This document shows positions 1 to 8,871 of a DNA stretch of 64,000 bases, in pieces. Below the pieces are notes generated by a model. That model searched no databases and had not been told where the DNA came from. It worked only from the letters and a program-made list of their open reading frames with translations. Where the stretch lies: NCBI GenBank assembly GCA_025751475.1, contig JAOWLD010000004.1, positions 219,566-283,565 on the forward strand, written 5' to 3'. The position numbers and the translations under genes were made by a program. Numbering within the stretch: the first letter of the stretch is position 1; each line of letters begins with the position of its first letter. Origin of the DNA: Rhodobacteraceae bacterium XHP0102. Its GTDB lineage: Bacteria; Pseudomonadota; Alphaproteobacteria; Rhodobacterales; Rhodobacteraceae.

Positions 1-123
1 CTCCTTCATGTCCCGCTCGGATACGGTGCCTGTCAATTGGATCAGGCGATCCGCCAGCGTGGATTTTCCGTGGTCAATATGCGCCACGATGGAGAAGTTG
101 CGGATGCGAGAAAGCTCGGTCAT
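1..123 (-). CDS. lepA: Elongation factor 4 (LepA), N-terminal fragment
   Basis: This is the first 41 codons of the ribosome back-translocating GTPase LepA (EF4); the rest lies beyond the left edge. The minus-strand reading begins [20 protein letters not shown], which holds the P-loop (HIDHGKS) that binds GTP, followed by the start of the switch region. LepA is a cytoplasmic translational GTPase of the EF-G type that helps stalled or misassembled ribosomes under ionic stress. The opening sequence is close to textbook LepA, so identity is secure although the gene is incomplete. A strong hairpin at 201-233 separates it from the upstream copper gene, so it probably has its own promoter in 124-200. 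Confidence 0.95.
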   Translation of the reverse strand, partial: MTELSRIRNFSIVAHIDHGKSTLADRLIQLTGTVSERDMKE

Positions 124-200
124 GTGCGCCCTAGGCTATGCGTGCAAAGTAGACGGTGAGATAGCGCAAGGCGGGGGAATAGGGAAGGGGGCGCACGCGA

Positions 201-233
201 GAAAGCCGCACAGCTTTTTCCAAGCTGTGCGGC
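201..233 (-). terminator. Rho-independent terminator after the copper chaperone gene
   Basis: A perfect 12-bp inverted repeat (205-216 with 222-233) has a 5-base loop and, read on the minus strand, is followed by TTTCT. It lies just past the stop codon of the PCu(A)C gene and upstream of lepA. Confidence 0.75.
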
Positions 234-243
234 AACAGATTCC

Positions 244-729
244 TCAGTTCTTATGCTCATGTCCCATCGAACTATGACCGCCCATGCTATGGCCTTCGGG
301 CATACGGTCTTGGTCCACGGGGATCAGCACGGTCAGGGGGCTTGCGTTTTCGAATGTGAAGGTCACTTCGATTTCATCGCCGTTTTCCATGGGGGTGTTT
401 AGTCCCATGAACATCACGTGCTTGCCGCCGCGCTCCAAAAAAATGGTTTCCCCTGCGGCAATGGGAAAACCTTCCTCTACGTGGACCATACGCATCACCC
501 CATCGCCATCAGCGATATGGGTGTGCAATTCGACCTTGGCGGCGATATCCGCGCTGACGCCGATGATGACATCATCTTGGCCTGTGTCATTGGTGATTTG
601 CATGAAAGCCGCGCCTGAGGAGGCCGAAGGACCTGAACTGCGCGCGTAAGGGTCGCTGACGACCATATCAGAAAAGGCGAATGTGGGCAGCGCGCACAGC
701 GCTGCGGCGAGAAAAAACTGTCGTTTCAT
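244..729 (-). CDS. Periplasmic copper chaperone PCu(A)C
   Basis: A 161-residue exported protein of the PCu(A)C (DUF461) family, which binds Cu(I) in the periplasm and delivers it to the CuA/CuB sites of cytochrome oxidase. Residues 1-20 are a signal peptide. The family copper motif H...M...H.M is visible in the cupredoxin-like core (ELHTH..., MRMVH, GGKHVMFM). The last 15 residues are a His/Met-rich tail (HSMGGHSSMGHEHKN), common in this family. I prefer the ATG at 729 over one five codons upstream because GGAG sits nine bases before it. The next gene upstream is a small Cys-containing protein, so the pair may work together in copper supply or oxidase assembly (inference). Confidence 0.9.
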   Translation of the reverse strand: MKRQFFLAAALCALPTFAFSDMVVSDPYARSSGPSASSGAAFMQITNDTGQDDVIIGVSADIAAKVELHTHIADGDGVMRMVHVEEGFPIAAGETIFLERGGKHVMFMGLNTPMENGDEIEVTFTFENASPLTVLIPVDQDRMPEGHSMGGHSSMGHEHKN

Positions 730-777
730 TTTGGATAGCTCCATCCAGTGAGTGTATCAAATTTGCAAAGGCTTTGA

Positions 778-1152
778 TCACATCACGAAGGGTGGCGCGC
801 GCGCCTGCTTGTGTGTCTGACCTGCGCGGGGCGTCAGGCGCGGTTTGAATTCTGGCAAGGTCAGAAGGCGGTCAATGGCGGCGGCTTGCCATGCGGGGTC
901 AAACCCCTGCGGCAGCGCTTTTACAAGATGGCAATCCAGACAGGCGTGTTTGACGGTGACGGGCGCGCCATCCTCGTCCAAGATTGGCATACCCTGCCCA
1001 TCTGTGAGGATACGGACCTGCTCCGCCCCGAGGCACAGCGTGGCCCCATCGCCCCACGCCATTTGGCCACGCGCCATGGCCTGGGCGCTGCTTGTCAGCA
1101 CCATCAACGCAATCAGCGCGTTGAGCAAAATATGCGATATGCTTCGGCCCAT
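778..1152 (-). CDS. Small exported Cys-containing protein, DUF2946-like
   Basis: A 124-residue protein beginning MGRSISHILLNALIALM, a signal peptide or single membrane anchor. The mature part holds an isolated Cys (ATLCLG) and a CLDCH motif, resembling the DUF2946 arrangement found next to copper and TonB-dependent metal genes. It lies about 50 bases upstream of the PCu(A)C gene on the same strand, so co-transcription is likely, and a copper-linked role is inferred from that alone. A longer reading from 1236 adds a Pro/Arg-rich stretch across the rpmB terminator and is less plausible. Function is not known. Confidence 0.6.
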   Translation of the reverse strand: MGRSISHILLNALIALMVLTSSAQAMARGQMAWGDGATLCLGAEQVRILTDGQGMPILDEDGAPVTVKHACLDCHLVKALPQGFDPAWQAAAIDRLLTLPEFKPRLTPRAGQTHKQARAPPFVM

Positions 1153-1213
1153 GTTCGACAGAAACCATATTTGATGCGGGTTGCCCCTGTGCGATAATGT
1201 CGCGCGGTCGTGC

Positions 1214-1252
1214 AAAACGAAACACCCCGCAGTCATAGACCGGGGGCGTTTC
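1214..1252 (-). terminator. Terminator after rpmB
   Basis: On the minus strand a roughly 10-bp stem (1243-1252 with 1219-1228, one G-U pair) is followed by CGTTTTG. It lies about 40 bases past the rpmB stop codon and separates rpmB from the small exported gene. Confidence 0.6.
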
Positions 1253-1288
1253 TTGCAGCATCCTTGCCCGCGAAGGCGAGGATTTCAG

Positions 1289-1579
1289 TTAAGCCTGTGC
1301 GGCCTGTGCTTTGGCGATTTCGCGTTTGATCTTCAACGCGCGCGATGACAGCTTGTCATCCTTGGCGCGCAGAAGAACCGCATCCAAGCCCCCGCGCGCA
1401 TCAACCGTGCGCAGCGCGGCGTTGGAAACGCGCAGCTTGAAGCTGCGATCCAGAATTTCGGACCCCAAGGTCACTTCCGTCAGGTTTGGCAGGAAGCGGC
1501 GCTTGGTTTTGTTGTTGGCATGGCTGACATTGTTGCCAGACATCGGTCCCTTGCCAGTCAATTCGCAGACGCGTGACAT
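1289..1579 (-). CDS. rpmB: 50S ribosomal protein L28
   Basis: A 96-residue basic protein starting [20 protein letters not shown], the classic L28 opening, with [10 protein letters not shown] and the C-terminal conserved block. L28 is a structural protein of the large ribosomal subunit near the tRNA exit side. Length is normal for alphaproteobacterial L28, which carries a C-terminal extension compared with E. coli (78 residues). It is a single-gene unit with its own terminator. Only one Cys is present, so this is the zinc-free form. Confidence 0.97.
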   Translation of the reverse strand: MSRVCELTGKGPMSGNNVSHANNKTKRRFLPNLTEVTLGSEILDRSFKLRVSNAALRTVDARGGLDAVLLRAKDDKLSSRALKIKREIAKAQAAQA

Positions 1580-1855
1580 CGGATCATCCTCGTCAGAATA
1601 ACGGTGTATAATTGCAAAAGGGCGCGGAAGGCTCCACGCCCCTTAATCTGGCAGGGGGATACGGGCCTTCGCCGCAGGTGTCAAGCGATTCATCGGCAAG
1701 ATGGTTTGATCCTGTCATGGCGGGTGATTATGGTATTTCTGCGCAAAATACGGTGGTTTCCGACTGCCCCTACCCAATCCCTATTGATTCCCCTAGACTG
1801 GCTGTGGATAACTAACATCCAGATGCAGGATATTGAGCAGGGATAAGGAACCACC

Positions 1856-2323
1856 ATGCGTTGCCCCTTTTGCGGAAATGTAGATACGCAAGTCAAAGAC
1901 AGCCGCCCCGCCGAAGATCACGTTGCCATTCGCCGCCGCAGGCTCTGCCCTGGATGTGGTGGGCGCTTCACAACTTATGAGCGGGTGCAGCTGCGCGATT
2001 TGGTCGTGGTCAAAACCAATGGCAAGCGTGAAGATTTTGACCGCGACAAGCTGGAGCGCTCGATCCGCATTTCGATGCAAAAGCGCCCTGTTGAGCCTGA
2101 ACGCATTGATCAGATGATTTCGGGCATCGTGCGGCGTTTGGAGAGCATTGGGGATACCGATATTCCCTCCAAAGTCATCGGTGAGATCGTGATGGAAAGC
2201 CTCGCACGGATCGACACGGTCGCCTATGTGCGCTTTGCCAGCGTGTATAAGAATTTCCAAGCTGCGGATGATTTCGAAGATTTCGTTGCGGAATTGCGCC
2301 CCCCGATCCCACCCGAAGGTTAA
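1856..2323 (+). CDS. nrdR: Transcriptional repressor NrdR
   Basis: A 155-residue NrdR, the zinc-ribbon/ATP-cone repressor of ribonucleotide reductase genes, which senses ATP/dATP. The zinc ribbon is CPFC at residues 3-6 and CPGC at 31-34; the ATP-cone spans about 49-139 with [21 protein letters not shown] lies seven bases before the ATG. The gene is followed after six bases by ribD, the arrangement usual in alphaproteobacteria. No clear NrdR box is visible in the 270 bases upstream. Confidence 0.97.
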   Translation: MRCPFCGNVDTQVKDSRPAEDHVAIRRRRLCPGCGGRFTTYERVQLRDLVVVKTNGKREDFDRDKLERSIRISMQKRPVEPERIDQMISGIVRRLESIGDTDIPSKVIGEIVMESLARIDTVAYVRFASVYKNFQAADDFEDFVAELRPPIPPEG

Positions 2324-2329
2324 GCCGCT

Positions 2330-3439
2330 ATGGATGCGGCGGCGCGGGAGGAAGATTTGCGCTTTATGCGCATGGCCTTGGGTATCGGGCAGCGCGGCGC
2401 GGGACGCACATGGCCAAACCCATCTGTCGGCTGTGTCATTGTCAAAGATGGTGTGATTGTCGGGCAAGGGGTGACGGCGCCTTCGGGACGACCGCATGCC
2501 GAGCCACAGGCTTTGGCGCAGGCAGGGGAAGCGGCCAAAGGGGCTACGGCCTATGTCACGCTAGAGCCTTGCAATCATCATGGCCAGACCCCGCCCTGTA
2601 GCATGGCCTTGATTGCGGCAGGTGTGGCGCGTGTCGTTATTGCATTGCAAGATCCCGATCCACGAACGGCGGGACAAGGCATTGCGGCCCTTCGCGCGGC
2701 TGGGATCACCGTCACCACCGATGTTGCAGCGCGCGAGGCTGCCCGCGCACATCAGGGGTTTTTGAAGCGACTGGCACAGGGCAGACCCTTTATACATTTG
2801 AAATTGGCCAGCAGTCTGGATGGGCGCATTGCCACGGCAAGCGGCGAAAGCCGTTGGATCACAGGGCCAGAGGCGCGGCGCATGACCCATATGATGCGTG
2901 CCCAGCATGATGCCGTGATGATAGGGGCTGCCACTGCGCGCGCGGATGACCCCGATTTGACGGTGCGCGAGATTGGCAGCCCCCATCAGCCGCTGCGCGT
3001 GATCCTATCGCGTAGGCTTGATCTGCCGCGTGGCGGACGGTTGCAGGCCTCCATCGACAAGGCACCCCTTTGGCTCATTCATAGCCCTGATGCGCCTTCT
3101 GACGTCTGTGGCCATTGGGCCGAGGCTGGCGCGCATCTGATCAGCCTTTCACATTCACATGGCGGACAGATTGATTTGGCTGCTGCGATGCAGGCCTTGG
3201 GGGATGGTGGCCTGACCTCTGTTTTCTGCGAAGGCGGCGGGGCCTTGGCAGCGGGGTTGCTGTCGGCGGATTTGGTGGATTGTCTCAGCGTGTTTTCTGC
3301 GGGTTGCTTAATCGGGGCCGAGGGCAAACCTGCTTTGGGCGCGCTTGGGATTTCCGACCTGACCGCAGCGCCGCGCTTTAAGCGCCTGACGCAGCGCGCG
3401 GTGGGCGGAGATATCCTGAGCCAATGGGGGCGTGTCTAA
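2330..3439 (+). CDS. ribD: Bifunctional riboflavin biosynthesis deaminase/reductase RibD
   Basis: A 369-residue enzyme for the second and third steps of riboflavin synthesis: deamination of the GTP-derived pyrimidine, then NADPH reduction of the ribosyl side chain. The N-terminal deaminase (about 1-145) shows the zinc ligands HAEPQAL and PCNHHGQTPPC. The C-terminal RibD reductase domain (about 146-369) has LKLASSLDGRIAT and the late FCEGGGALAAGLL glycine-rich motif. It is translated with nrdR. Its 3' end overlaps the stop codon of the opposed kpsC by four bases. In most relatives ribE follows directly; here three capsule genes intervene. Confidence 0.97.
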   Translation: MDAAAREEDLRFMRMALGIGQRGAGRTWPNPSVGCVIVKDGVIVGQGVTAPSGRPHAEPQALAQAGEAAKGATAYVTLEPCNHHGQTPPCSMALIAAGVARVVIALQDPDPRTAGQGIAALRAAGITVTTDVAAREAARAHQGFLKRLAQGRPFIHLKLASSLDGRIATASGESRWITGPEARRMTHMMRAQHDAVMIGAATARADDPDLTVREIGSPHQPLRVILSRRLDLPRGGRLQASIDKAPLWLIHSPDAPSDVCGHWAEAGAHLISLSHSHGGQIDLAAAMQALGDGGLTSVFCEGGGALAAGLLSADLVDCLSVFSAGCLIGAEGKPALGALGISDLTAAPRFKRLTQRAVGGDILSQWGRV

Positions 3440-5460
3440 AGCGCTTTGCGCAGGCGGTTGAGGCGGTCCATTAGGGCAAGCACGGTGCCGCGCCGTGGCA
3501 TATCCGCCATGCGGGCGATGGCAACCTCAACGCTGCAAGGACTATTGATCACGGGATCATAATAGCGCGGATAGGCGATCAAGGCGGCATGGGTCAGAGA
3601 TAGCAGATCAGGTTGCACCCCCTTGCGCCGTTCGGGGCGGGGCAGCAGATCATCGGTCAGGCCCCATCCTGCATAAAAGGGCATTCCCGCTGTGGTAACG
3701 GGCACCCCGCGCAACAGCGCCTCAAACCCAAATGTCGAAGAGATGGTCATCACGCGGTCAACTTCGTCCAACAGTTTCGCGGGGCTGCCAGCGGTGATGA
3801 TGTGATCCACAAGCCCCGCCGCATCTGCGCCCCCTCTGCGCAAGCCTGCGATCACATCGGGATGGGGTTTGTAAATTAGACAGGCTTCAGGAAATCGGAT
3901 GCGGGCCGCCTCAATCAAGGCCAGATCATTGCGAATTTCACCTGCGCCGTGGCGGATCGAAGCATCATCAGAGACTTGGCCCGCGATCAAGACCCTCACC
4001 CGATCATCGCGGGGGGGGAGGGCAGGGGTAATCGGGCTGCTCAGGCCATATTTGGTGATCCCCTGTTTGCGGATCAGGTGGATTAAATCCTCTACGCGCC
4101 CGCGCAGCGCCTCAGGCAGGGGCGAGGCCGCTGTGATCAGCACCTCGAGGCGCGAGGGTCGGCTTGGATCATAGTGAATACCCAGATCATCGCAAATCAG
4201 ACTGAGCGGTGGGATCAATTGCGCACCAAGTCCGTTGGAACGGATGAAGCCGTCCTCCACGCGCAGCAGATGTTCTGTGCGCTCGCTATGCGCTGCCCAC
4301 ACCATAGGGCGCCCTGTGGTCGCGGCGGTTGCTGTGCCAGATGCAAAGTGCAAAGGACCGTGGAAAAACCGCCGCATATGCGCCCGTTTCCATTTGCTTA
4401 TCCTATAGGCGGTATAGCCATCGCGATCCTCGCGCCATGCGCGCGCCCGCGCCTCCAAATGCCCTAAAACCGCTTCGACCTCGCAAAGCCTGTCGTGATG
4501 GGGGTCGTACCATGTGGGATAGAGGATGAGCGCGGCCGCCGCCAATTGCGCGCGGCTCAGGGTGCGCCCGCGCCGTGCAATCGGGCCAAGGCGATCATCG
4601 GTCAATCCCCATCCTGCATAGAAGGGCGCGCCAAAAGTGACGGGGCGGTGTCCTGCCAAGATGGCCTCAAATCCCATCGTGCTGGACACCGTATAGACCG
4701 CAATCGCCCCTTCGAGCAGCACCCAAGGTGAGTGATTGGAATCCACCAAGGTCATGTTGGCATCAAAGCCGTGCATTGGATCGGTGCTGAAATGGCCCAT
4801 CCGATACCCGTGCCGTGTTTCGGGGTGGGTTTTCACCAAAATCCGTGCATGGGGATGATCGGCCCGTGCCGTGGCAAGCATTTCAGTGAAATGCGATTTA
4901 TTGGCCATTGCGCCTGCAATCGAAGCATCGTTCTGGGTTTGGTCAATCACCAAAACATAGCCTGCGGGGGGCGCGGGTAGGTTCGGGTCGGTCGCGCTGA
5001 ACTTGCTGATGTGGTTGCGCTGCATCCGTGCCACAACCGCGCGGGCACGGTTGAGAAGGGCCGCATCATCCAATGGGTTGTGGCGCAACAATGTTTCAAG
5101 GTCACTGGGGCGGCGCGCATCGAAATATATCCCGCTGTGATCAATCACGAGGCCAAGCGGTGCTTCGCCCGACCGCCCAGGCTGCAGGCCACGCAAAAAG
5201 GCCTCCTCAACGCGGATCAACGGTAAGCTGTGGCGCAGGGCGATCTGTTCGGCGCGTTTGGCATAAGGGGACATCCCCCAAGCCAAAACACCCGCCGCAC
5301 TTTTGGGCGGGACCAGGCTTGGGCGCAGCCCCGCCAAGGTCAAAATACGGTGAATGCGGCGATTGGTGAAAAATCCGCCTGTAACGGCCAGCCCCCGCCC
5401 CTTGGAAACGGGGGCGGGGGCGGTGGTGCTTTGCCCGTCCTGTGGCGCGTTAATTCGCAT
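3436..5460 (-). CDS. kpsC: Capsule polysaccharide beta-Kdo transferase KpsC
   Basis: A 674-residue protein of the KpsC/LipA family, a cytoplasmic dual beta-Kdo glycosyltransferase that extends the poly-Kdo linker joining group 2 capsules to a phosphatidylglycerol anchor. The protein is an obvious tandem of two related halves: VSSTMGFEAILAG with PFYAGWGLTDD near residue 300 and ISSTFGFEALLRG with PFYAGWGLTDD near 610; DASI and the K(T/P)HP(E/D) motif are also repeated. I prefer the ATG at 5460, which overlaps the stop of the export lipoprotein gene by 11 bases (an earlier in-frame ATG lies at 5481). It is last of three minus-strand capsule genes and converges on ribD. Confidence 0.92.
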   Translation of the reverse strand: MRINAPQDGQSTTAPAPVSKGRGLAVTGGFFTNRRIHRILTLAGLRPSLVPPKSAAGVLAWGMSPYAKRAEQIALRHSLPLIRVEEAFLRGLQPGRSGEAPLGLVIDHSGIYFDARRPSDLETLLRHNPLDDAALLNRARAVVARMQRNHISKFSATDPNLPAPPAGYVLVIDQTQNDASIAGAMANKSHFTEMLATARADHPHARILVKTHPETRHGYRMGHFSTDPMHGFDANMTLVDSNHSPWVLLEGAIAVYTVSSTMGFEAILAGHRPVTFGAPFYAGWGLTDDRLGPIARRGRTLSRAQLAAAALILYPTWYDPHHDRLCEVEAVLGHLEARARAWREDRDGYTAYRISKWKRAHMRRFFHGPLHFASGTATAATTGRPMVWAAHSERTEHLLRVEDGFIRSNGLGAQLIPPLSLICDDLGIHYDPSRPSRLEVLITAASPLPEALRGRVEDLIHLIRKQGITKYGLSSPITPALPPRDDRVRVLIAGQVSDDASIRHGAGEIRNDLALIEAARIRFPEACLIYKPHPDVIAGLRRGGADAAGLVDHIITAGSPAKLLDEVDRVMTISSTFGFEALLRGVPVTTAGMPFYAGWGLTDDLLPRPERRKGVQPDLLSLTHAALIAYPRYYDPVINSPCSVEVAIARMADMPRRGTVLALMDRLNRLRKAL

Positions 5461-6580
5461 TCGCCAAATTGGTAATCGCACCTGCGGTAGAAAGTGTGCC
5501 TGTCACAACACCCAAGACCTTGGACCATTGAGCAAAGGGCGCTTCTGTCACGAGGATCGTGTCCCCATCGCGGATGACAAAATCGCGCGCCTCGAACATC
5601 CCCGTGGGGGCGGTGAGATCAAGCACGTAGATCATCCGCTGTGTGCCCGTCAGATCGCTGCGGCCCAGCACATTGCGCGCGATGGTTTCGGGCTCGTTGC
5701 GCAGCACGAAAACGCCAGTTGGATCGGCAAGGTTGGAATTCAGCCCCCCCACGGTCGCAATCGCCTCAATCGCCGAAATGGTCTGACTCTCAAAATTCAC
5801 ACGGGTCTGCTGCCCTGTCGCGCCCAATGAGGTGAAGGATCGGCTGTCTTCCTCGACCAAGATACGGTCGCCCGCGCGCAGCGCGATGTCCAGTTCGGGG
5901 TTCTCATATAAATCTTTGAACCAGATCGTGCCACGCTGAGGACCGCGCAGCAATGTGACGCGGGAGATGTCTGGATCCCCCGTCACGCCCCCTGCCACAG
6001 CCAACATTCCCGAAAGCGTGCGGTTTGGGCGCTCAATGGGGAACACACCCTGACTGCCGATTGCGCCTGCCACCGATACGGTTGAGCCATCACCCGCTTC
6101 ACGGCGCACGATCACTTGGGGGTCTGGGGTTTGTTCATCCAAATTCCGCGTCAGGATTTCGCGCAACTGATCGGGCGTATTGCCCGCCGCACGGATACGT
6201 CCAGCATATGGCACAAAGATGTTGCCTGTGCCGTCCACCTGAATTTCTTGGATTGTCGCATTGCCGGCCTGCCCAGCTAAAAGCCCGTCCTCCACGTTTT
6301 CGTAGACGGTGAGCGCGATTGTGTCGCCTGGTTGGATGATGTCGGCATTGGTCAGTCCCGCATGGGTGAATTCGCTTGGGAAGCCCAAGGCTTCGGTCAC
6401 GGAGGTCGCGCGCGTGACGCGTGAATTCACTTCCACCACGAAAGCATCGCCTTGGCGCTGCACTGATCCTGCAAAAATCTGCCCGCGCGTTGGCCCCGAG
6501 CGTGGCAAACACCCTGCCAGCATTGCCGCAACAACAACAAGCGCGACAAGGCGCGCCCCTTTTGAAGCCTGCTTGAACAC
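5450..6580 (-). CDS. Polysaccharide export outer-membrane lipoprotein (Wza/KpsD type)
   Basis: A 376-residue lipoprotein of the outer-membrane polysaccharide export (OPX) family, which forms the channel or periplasmic conduit for capsule. The signal peptide ends in the lipobox MLAGC (Cys about residue 23). The Poly_export domain follows (DIIQPGDTIALTVYE), then SLBB-type repeats around 150-290 (VSVAGAIGSQGVFPI, LLRGPQRGTIW) and a last one near 340. The start is GTG at 6580 with AAGGAG seven bases upstream. It lies between kpsS and kpsC, overlapping kpsC. The 72-base gap before it is very AT-rich and may hold a promoter. Confidence 0.9.
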   Translation of the reverse strand: MFKQASKGARLVALVVVAAMLAGCLPRSGPTRGQIFAGSVQRQGDAFVVEVNSRVTRATSVTEALGFPSEFTHAGLTNADIIQPGDTIALTVYENVEDGLLAGQAGNATIQEIQVDGTGNIFVPYAGRIRAAGNTPDQLREILTRNLDEQTPDPQVIVRREAGDGSTVSVAGAIGSQGVFPIERPNRTLSGMLAVAGGVTGDPDISRVTLLRGPQRGTIWFKDLYENPELDIALRAGDRILVEEDSRSFTSLGATGQQTRVNFESQTISAIEAIATVGGLNSNLADPTGVFVLRNEPETIARNVLGRSDLTGTQRMIYVLDLTAPTGMFEARDFVIRDGDTILVTEAPFAQWSKVLGVVTGTLSTAGAITNLANAN

Positions 6581-6652
6581 GTGACGGCTCCTTCTGAAAT
6601 AACTGCCTCGATTATATTTTTTTATTAGACTAACATATCATAATGCTTTGAT

Positions 6653-7909
6653 CTAGTATTTTGACGGTGTGGTGGGCTTGAGGCGTTTTTGATAGGGATC
6701 ATCATCTGAAAGCATTAAATCCCCCATCCTGCGCAGCAACTGAATGCGCCCTGCGGCCGAGTAAAACGAGCCGCGAATTTGTGAGCTTTCCATCAAAAAT
6801 TGGCGATAGATCAGATAAGCCGCATGATTGGGACGTGCAGGATTGGCGAAGAATTCAGATGTTTCTTGGTTGGAGACAAATTCAGGCTTGCTGTAGACCG
6901 CGCTGCCATAGGCCTTCAGTGGCAATCCCCGCCAAAGCGCTTGTTGCCCCGCGGTGGAATTGACGGTGACCGCCGAACAGGCCTCGTCCAACAAAGCCGC
7001 CAATTTGCCGCCATCGATGAAATGCACACGCCCCTGCAATCCATGCGTGTCACACAGGCTGCGGATGATGGCAGGGATCGGGCTGCGTCCATCTTCCAAA
7101 GGATGGGCTTTGAACACCAGATGATGATGCGCAGGTGCGCCTTGTGTGAAACCTGCGATCACCTCCGTCAGAAAGGCGCGCTGGTCTTCAAATGGCCCAT
7201 GATCCCGAAAACTGGCATCATGTTCCAATTGCAAAAGGACCAAATGATAGGGCCGCCCCTTCCATTGAAGCCGCCTCGTGGCCAAATGGCGATGGATAAA
7301 GATGAATGGCGCAAGGATCATGCGGCGCAGATACAGCCGCAATTCCCCTGAAACGCTGAGGCTGCGATGCGGTCGAAAGGCGGGAAAGCTTTGGTTGAGC
7401 GCCAAAACATATCCATGATAGACCGCGCCGTAATATATGTGATGCCAAAGCTGCCCCCAACGTGCGGGAATGTCGGTAAGATCAGGCTCACGCCCTGCAA
7501 GCGCGGCGACAATTCGCTCGACATCCATCGCCATCAGCGGGCTGTTGCCATTGGCGCCGCCGCGTTCATAGGTGATCCAATAGGGTCGCAAATACCCTTC
7601 TTCAAAGACATGAATGCGCATCCCGCGCGCTTTGGCGCGGTTTACGGCCTCGGCATGGACGGGGCGGGTGTCTCCATAAAGCACAAGATCGCTGAAATCA
7701 TGATGTTGTAAAAAATCATCTAACCATAGGGGCCAACGCTCTGGCGTATCGTGGTAAGCTGTAAAGCTTTGGGTGTTTGTCCAAAAAGCCTGATCCCCGC
7801 GATTGAATCCCACGCGATGACACAGCGCGCCAGCCGCCTCTAATTGACGGGCCAGTTCCGAAAAAAAGGGCCCATGAGGCCCTTGTAAGAATAAAAATTT
7901 GCGCTGCAT
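6653..7909 (-). CDS. kpsS: Capsule polysaccharide beta-Kdo transferase KpsS
   Basis: A 418-residue protein of the KpsS/LipB family, which places the first beta-Kdo on the lipid anchor of group 2 capsules. Typical motifs are FLQGPHGPFFSELARQL at the N-terminus, LVLYGDTRPVHAEA, FEEGYLRPYWITYERGG near 105-120, and the late SAVTVNSTAGQQALWRG block (near 315), which matches the SSTxGFEA motif of KpsC. The ATG at 7909 has AAGGTG a few bases upstream; a GTG two codons earlier lacks spacing. It heads the three-gene minus-strand capsule unit; the promoter should lie in 7910-8166, shared with divergent ribE. Confidence 0.92.
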   Translation of the reverse strand: MQRKFLFLQGPHGPFFSELARQLEAAGALCHRVGFNRGDQAFWTNTQSFTAYHDTPERWPLWLDDFLQHHDFSDLVLYGDTRPVHAEAVNRAKARGMRIHVFEEGYLRPYWITYERGGANGNSPLMAMDVERIVAALAGREPDLTDIPARWGQLWHHIYYGAVYHGYVLALNQSFPAFRPHRSLSVSGELRLYLRRMILAPFIFIHRHLATRRLQWKGRPYHLVLLQLEHDASFRDHGPFEDQRAFLTEVIAGFTQGAPAHHHLVFKAHPLEDGRSPIPAIIRSLCDTHGLQGRVHFIDGGKLAALLDEACSAVTVNSTAGQQALWRGLPLKAYGSAVYSKPEFVSNQETSEFFANPARPNHAAYLIYRQFLMESSQIRGSFYSAAGRIQLLRRMGDLMLSDDDPYQKRLKPTTPSKY

Positions 7910-8166
7910 TGTCACCTTTTACACGCCTGTGGGGTTGGGCTGAACGGCGTATGGGACTTTGGCGATGGCACCGCCCGTGCCGAGCCTTGTGATTGCTTAT
8001 GGGACGCTTGGGCACATCCTTTGTCGCTGTTTGCGCCAAGATCATGGTGGCACTAGGGCCAAATTATGGCTGAATTTTGACGGGAAGCGGATGCTCCTCT
8101 CTTGCTCATCGGGGGGGGCGGCGCTAGGCAAGGGGTGCAAAATGTCATGACAGAAGGCCCCGTGCG

Positions 8167-8757
8167 ATGTTTACAGGAATTGTAACCGATATTGGAACGG
8201 TCAGCGCACTTGAGGCGCGCGGTGATCTGCGCGCGCGGATCACCACGCGATATGATACAACGCGGATTGATATTGGCGCCTCCATCTCTTGTGATGGGGT
8301 CTGTTTGACGGTTGTCTCACTGGGGCAGGATTGGTTCGAGGTGGATATCTCTGCTGAAACGGTCTCAAAAACCACCATCTCCGATTGGGCGGTGGGCCAG
8401 CCCATTAATCTTGAGCGTGCCTTGCGCTTGGGCGATGAGATGGGCGGACATATCGTATCGGGCCATGTCGATGGTGTTGCGGAGTTGGTTGAAATGCATG
8501 ACGAGGGGCATTCCACCCGTATGCGTTTTCGAGTGCCCCGCGACTTGGCAGGATTTATCGCACCCAAGGGATCCGTTGCGCTCAATGGCACGTCATTGAC
8601 CGTGAATGAGGTTGAAGAAGATGTCTTTGGCGTCAATGTTATTCCGCATACCAAATCGGTCACCACATGGGGGCAGATGGCGGTGGGATCGCGGTTGAAC
8701 ATCGAGATTGATATGCTTGCGCGCTATGTTGCGCGGCTTCAGGATTGGCAGGGCTGA
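8167..8757 (+). CDS. ribE: Riboflavin synthase alpha chain
   Basis: A 196-residue riboflavin synthase that dismutates two 6,7-dimethyl-8-ribityllumazine molecules to riboflavin. It has the usual two lumazine-binding barrels: MFTGIVTDIGTV opens the first (1-97) and GGHIVSGHVDGVAEL the second; SISCDGVCLTVV and VALNGTSLTVNEV are the paired ligand motifs. AAGG lies nine bases before the ATG. No FMN riboswitch pattern is visible in the 257 bases upstream. The expected downstream ribBA and ribH are absent and nusB follows directly. Confidence 0.97.
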   Translation: MFTGIVTDIGTVSALEARGDLRARITTRYDTTRIDIGASISCDGVCLTVVSLGQDWFEVDISAETVSKTTISDWAVGQPINLERALRLGDEMGGHIVSGHVDGVAELVEMHDEGHSTRMRFRVPRDLAGFIAPKGSVALNGTSLTVNEVEEDVFGVNVIPHTKSVTTWGQMAVGSRLNIEIDMLARYVARLQDWQG

Positions 8758-8871
8758 CGCGATCCTACAAACGGTGCGTTGACCTGCACTGCGAAGCGCC
8801 CTACACGCGGCGCGACCTCTCAAGAGATGCTGCGCGACCATGGCCGCGCCCCAAGGAATGATATTTGCGCG

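Noticed and set aside
1793..2497. A 234-codon minus-strand frame across nrdR
   Set aside because: Shadow of nrdR and ribD on the opposite strand.
7910..8166. Possible FMN riboswitch before ribE
   Set aside because: I looked for the conserved RFN helices and loop sequences and did not see them.
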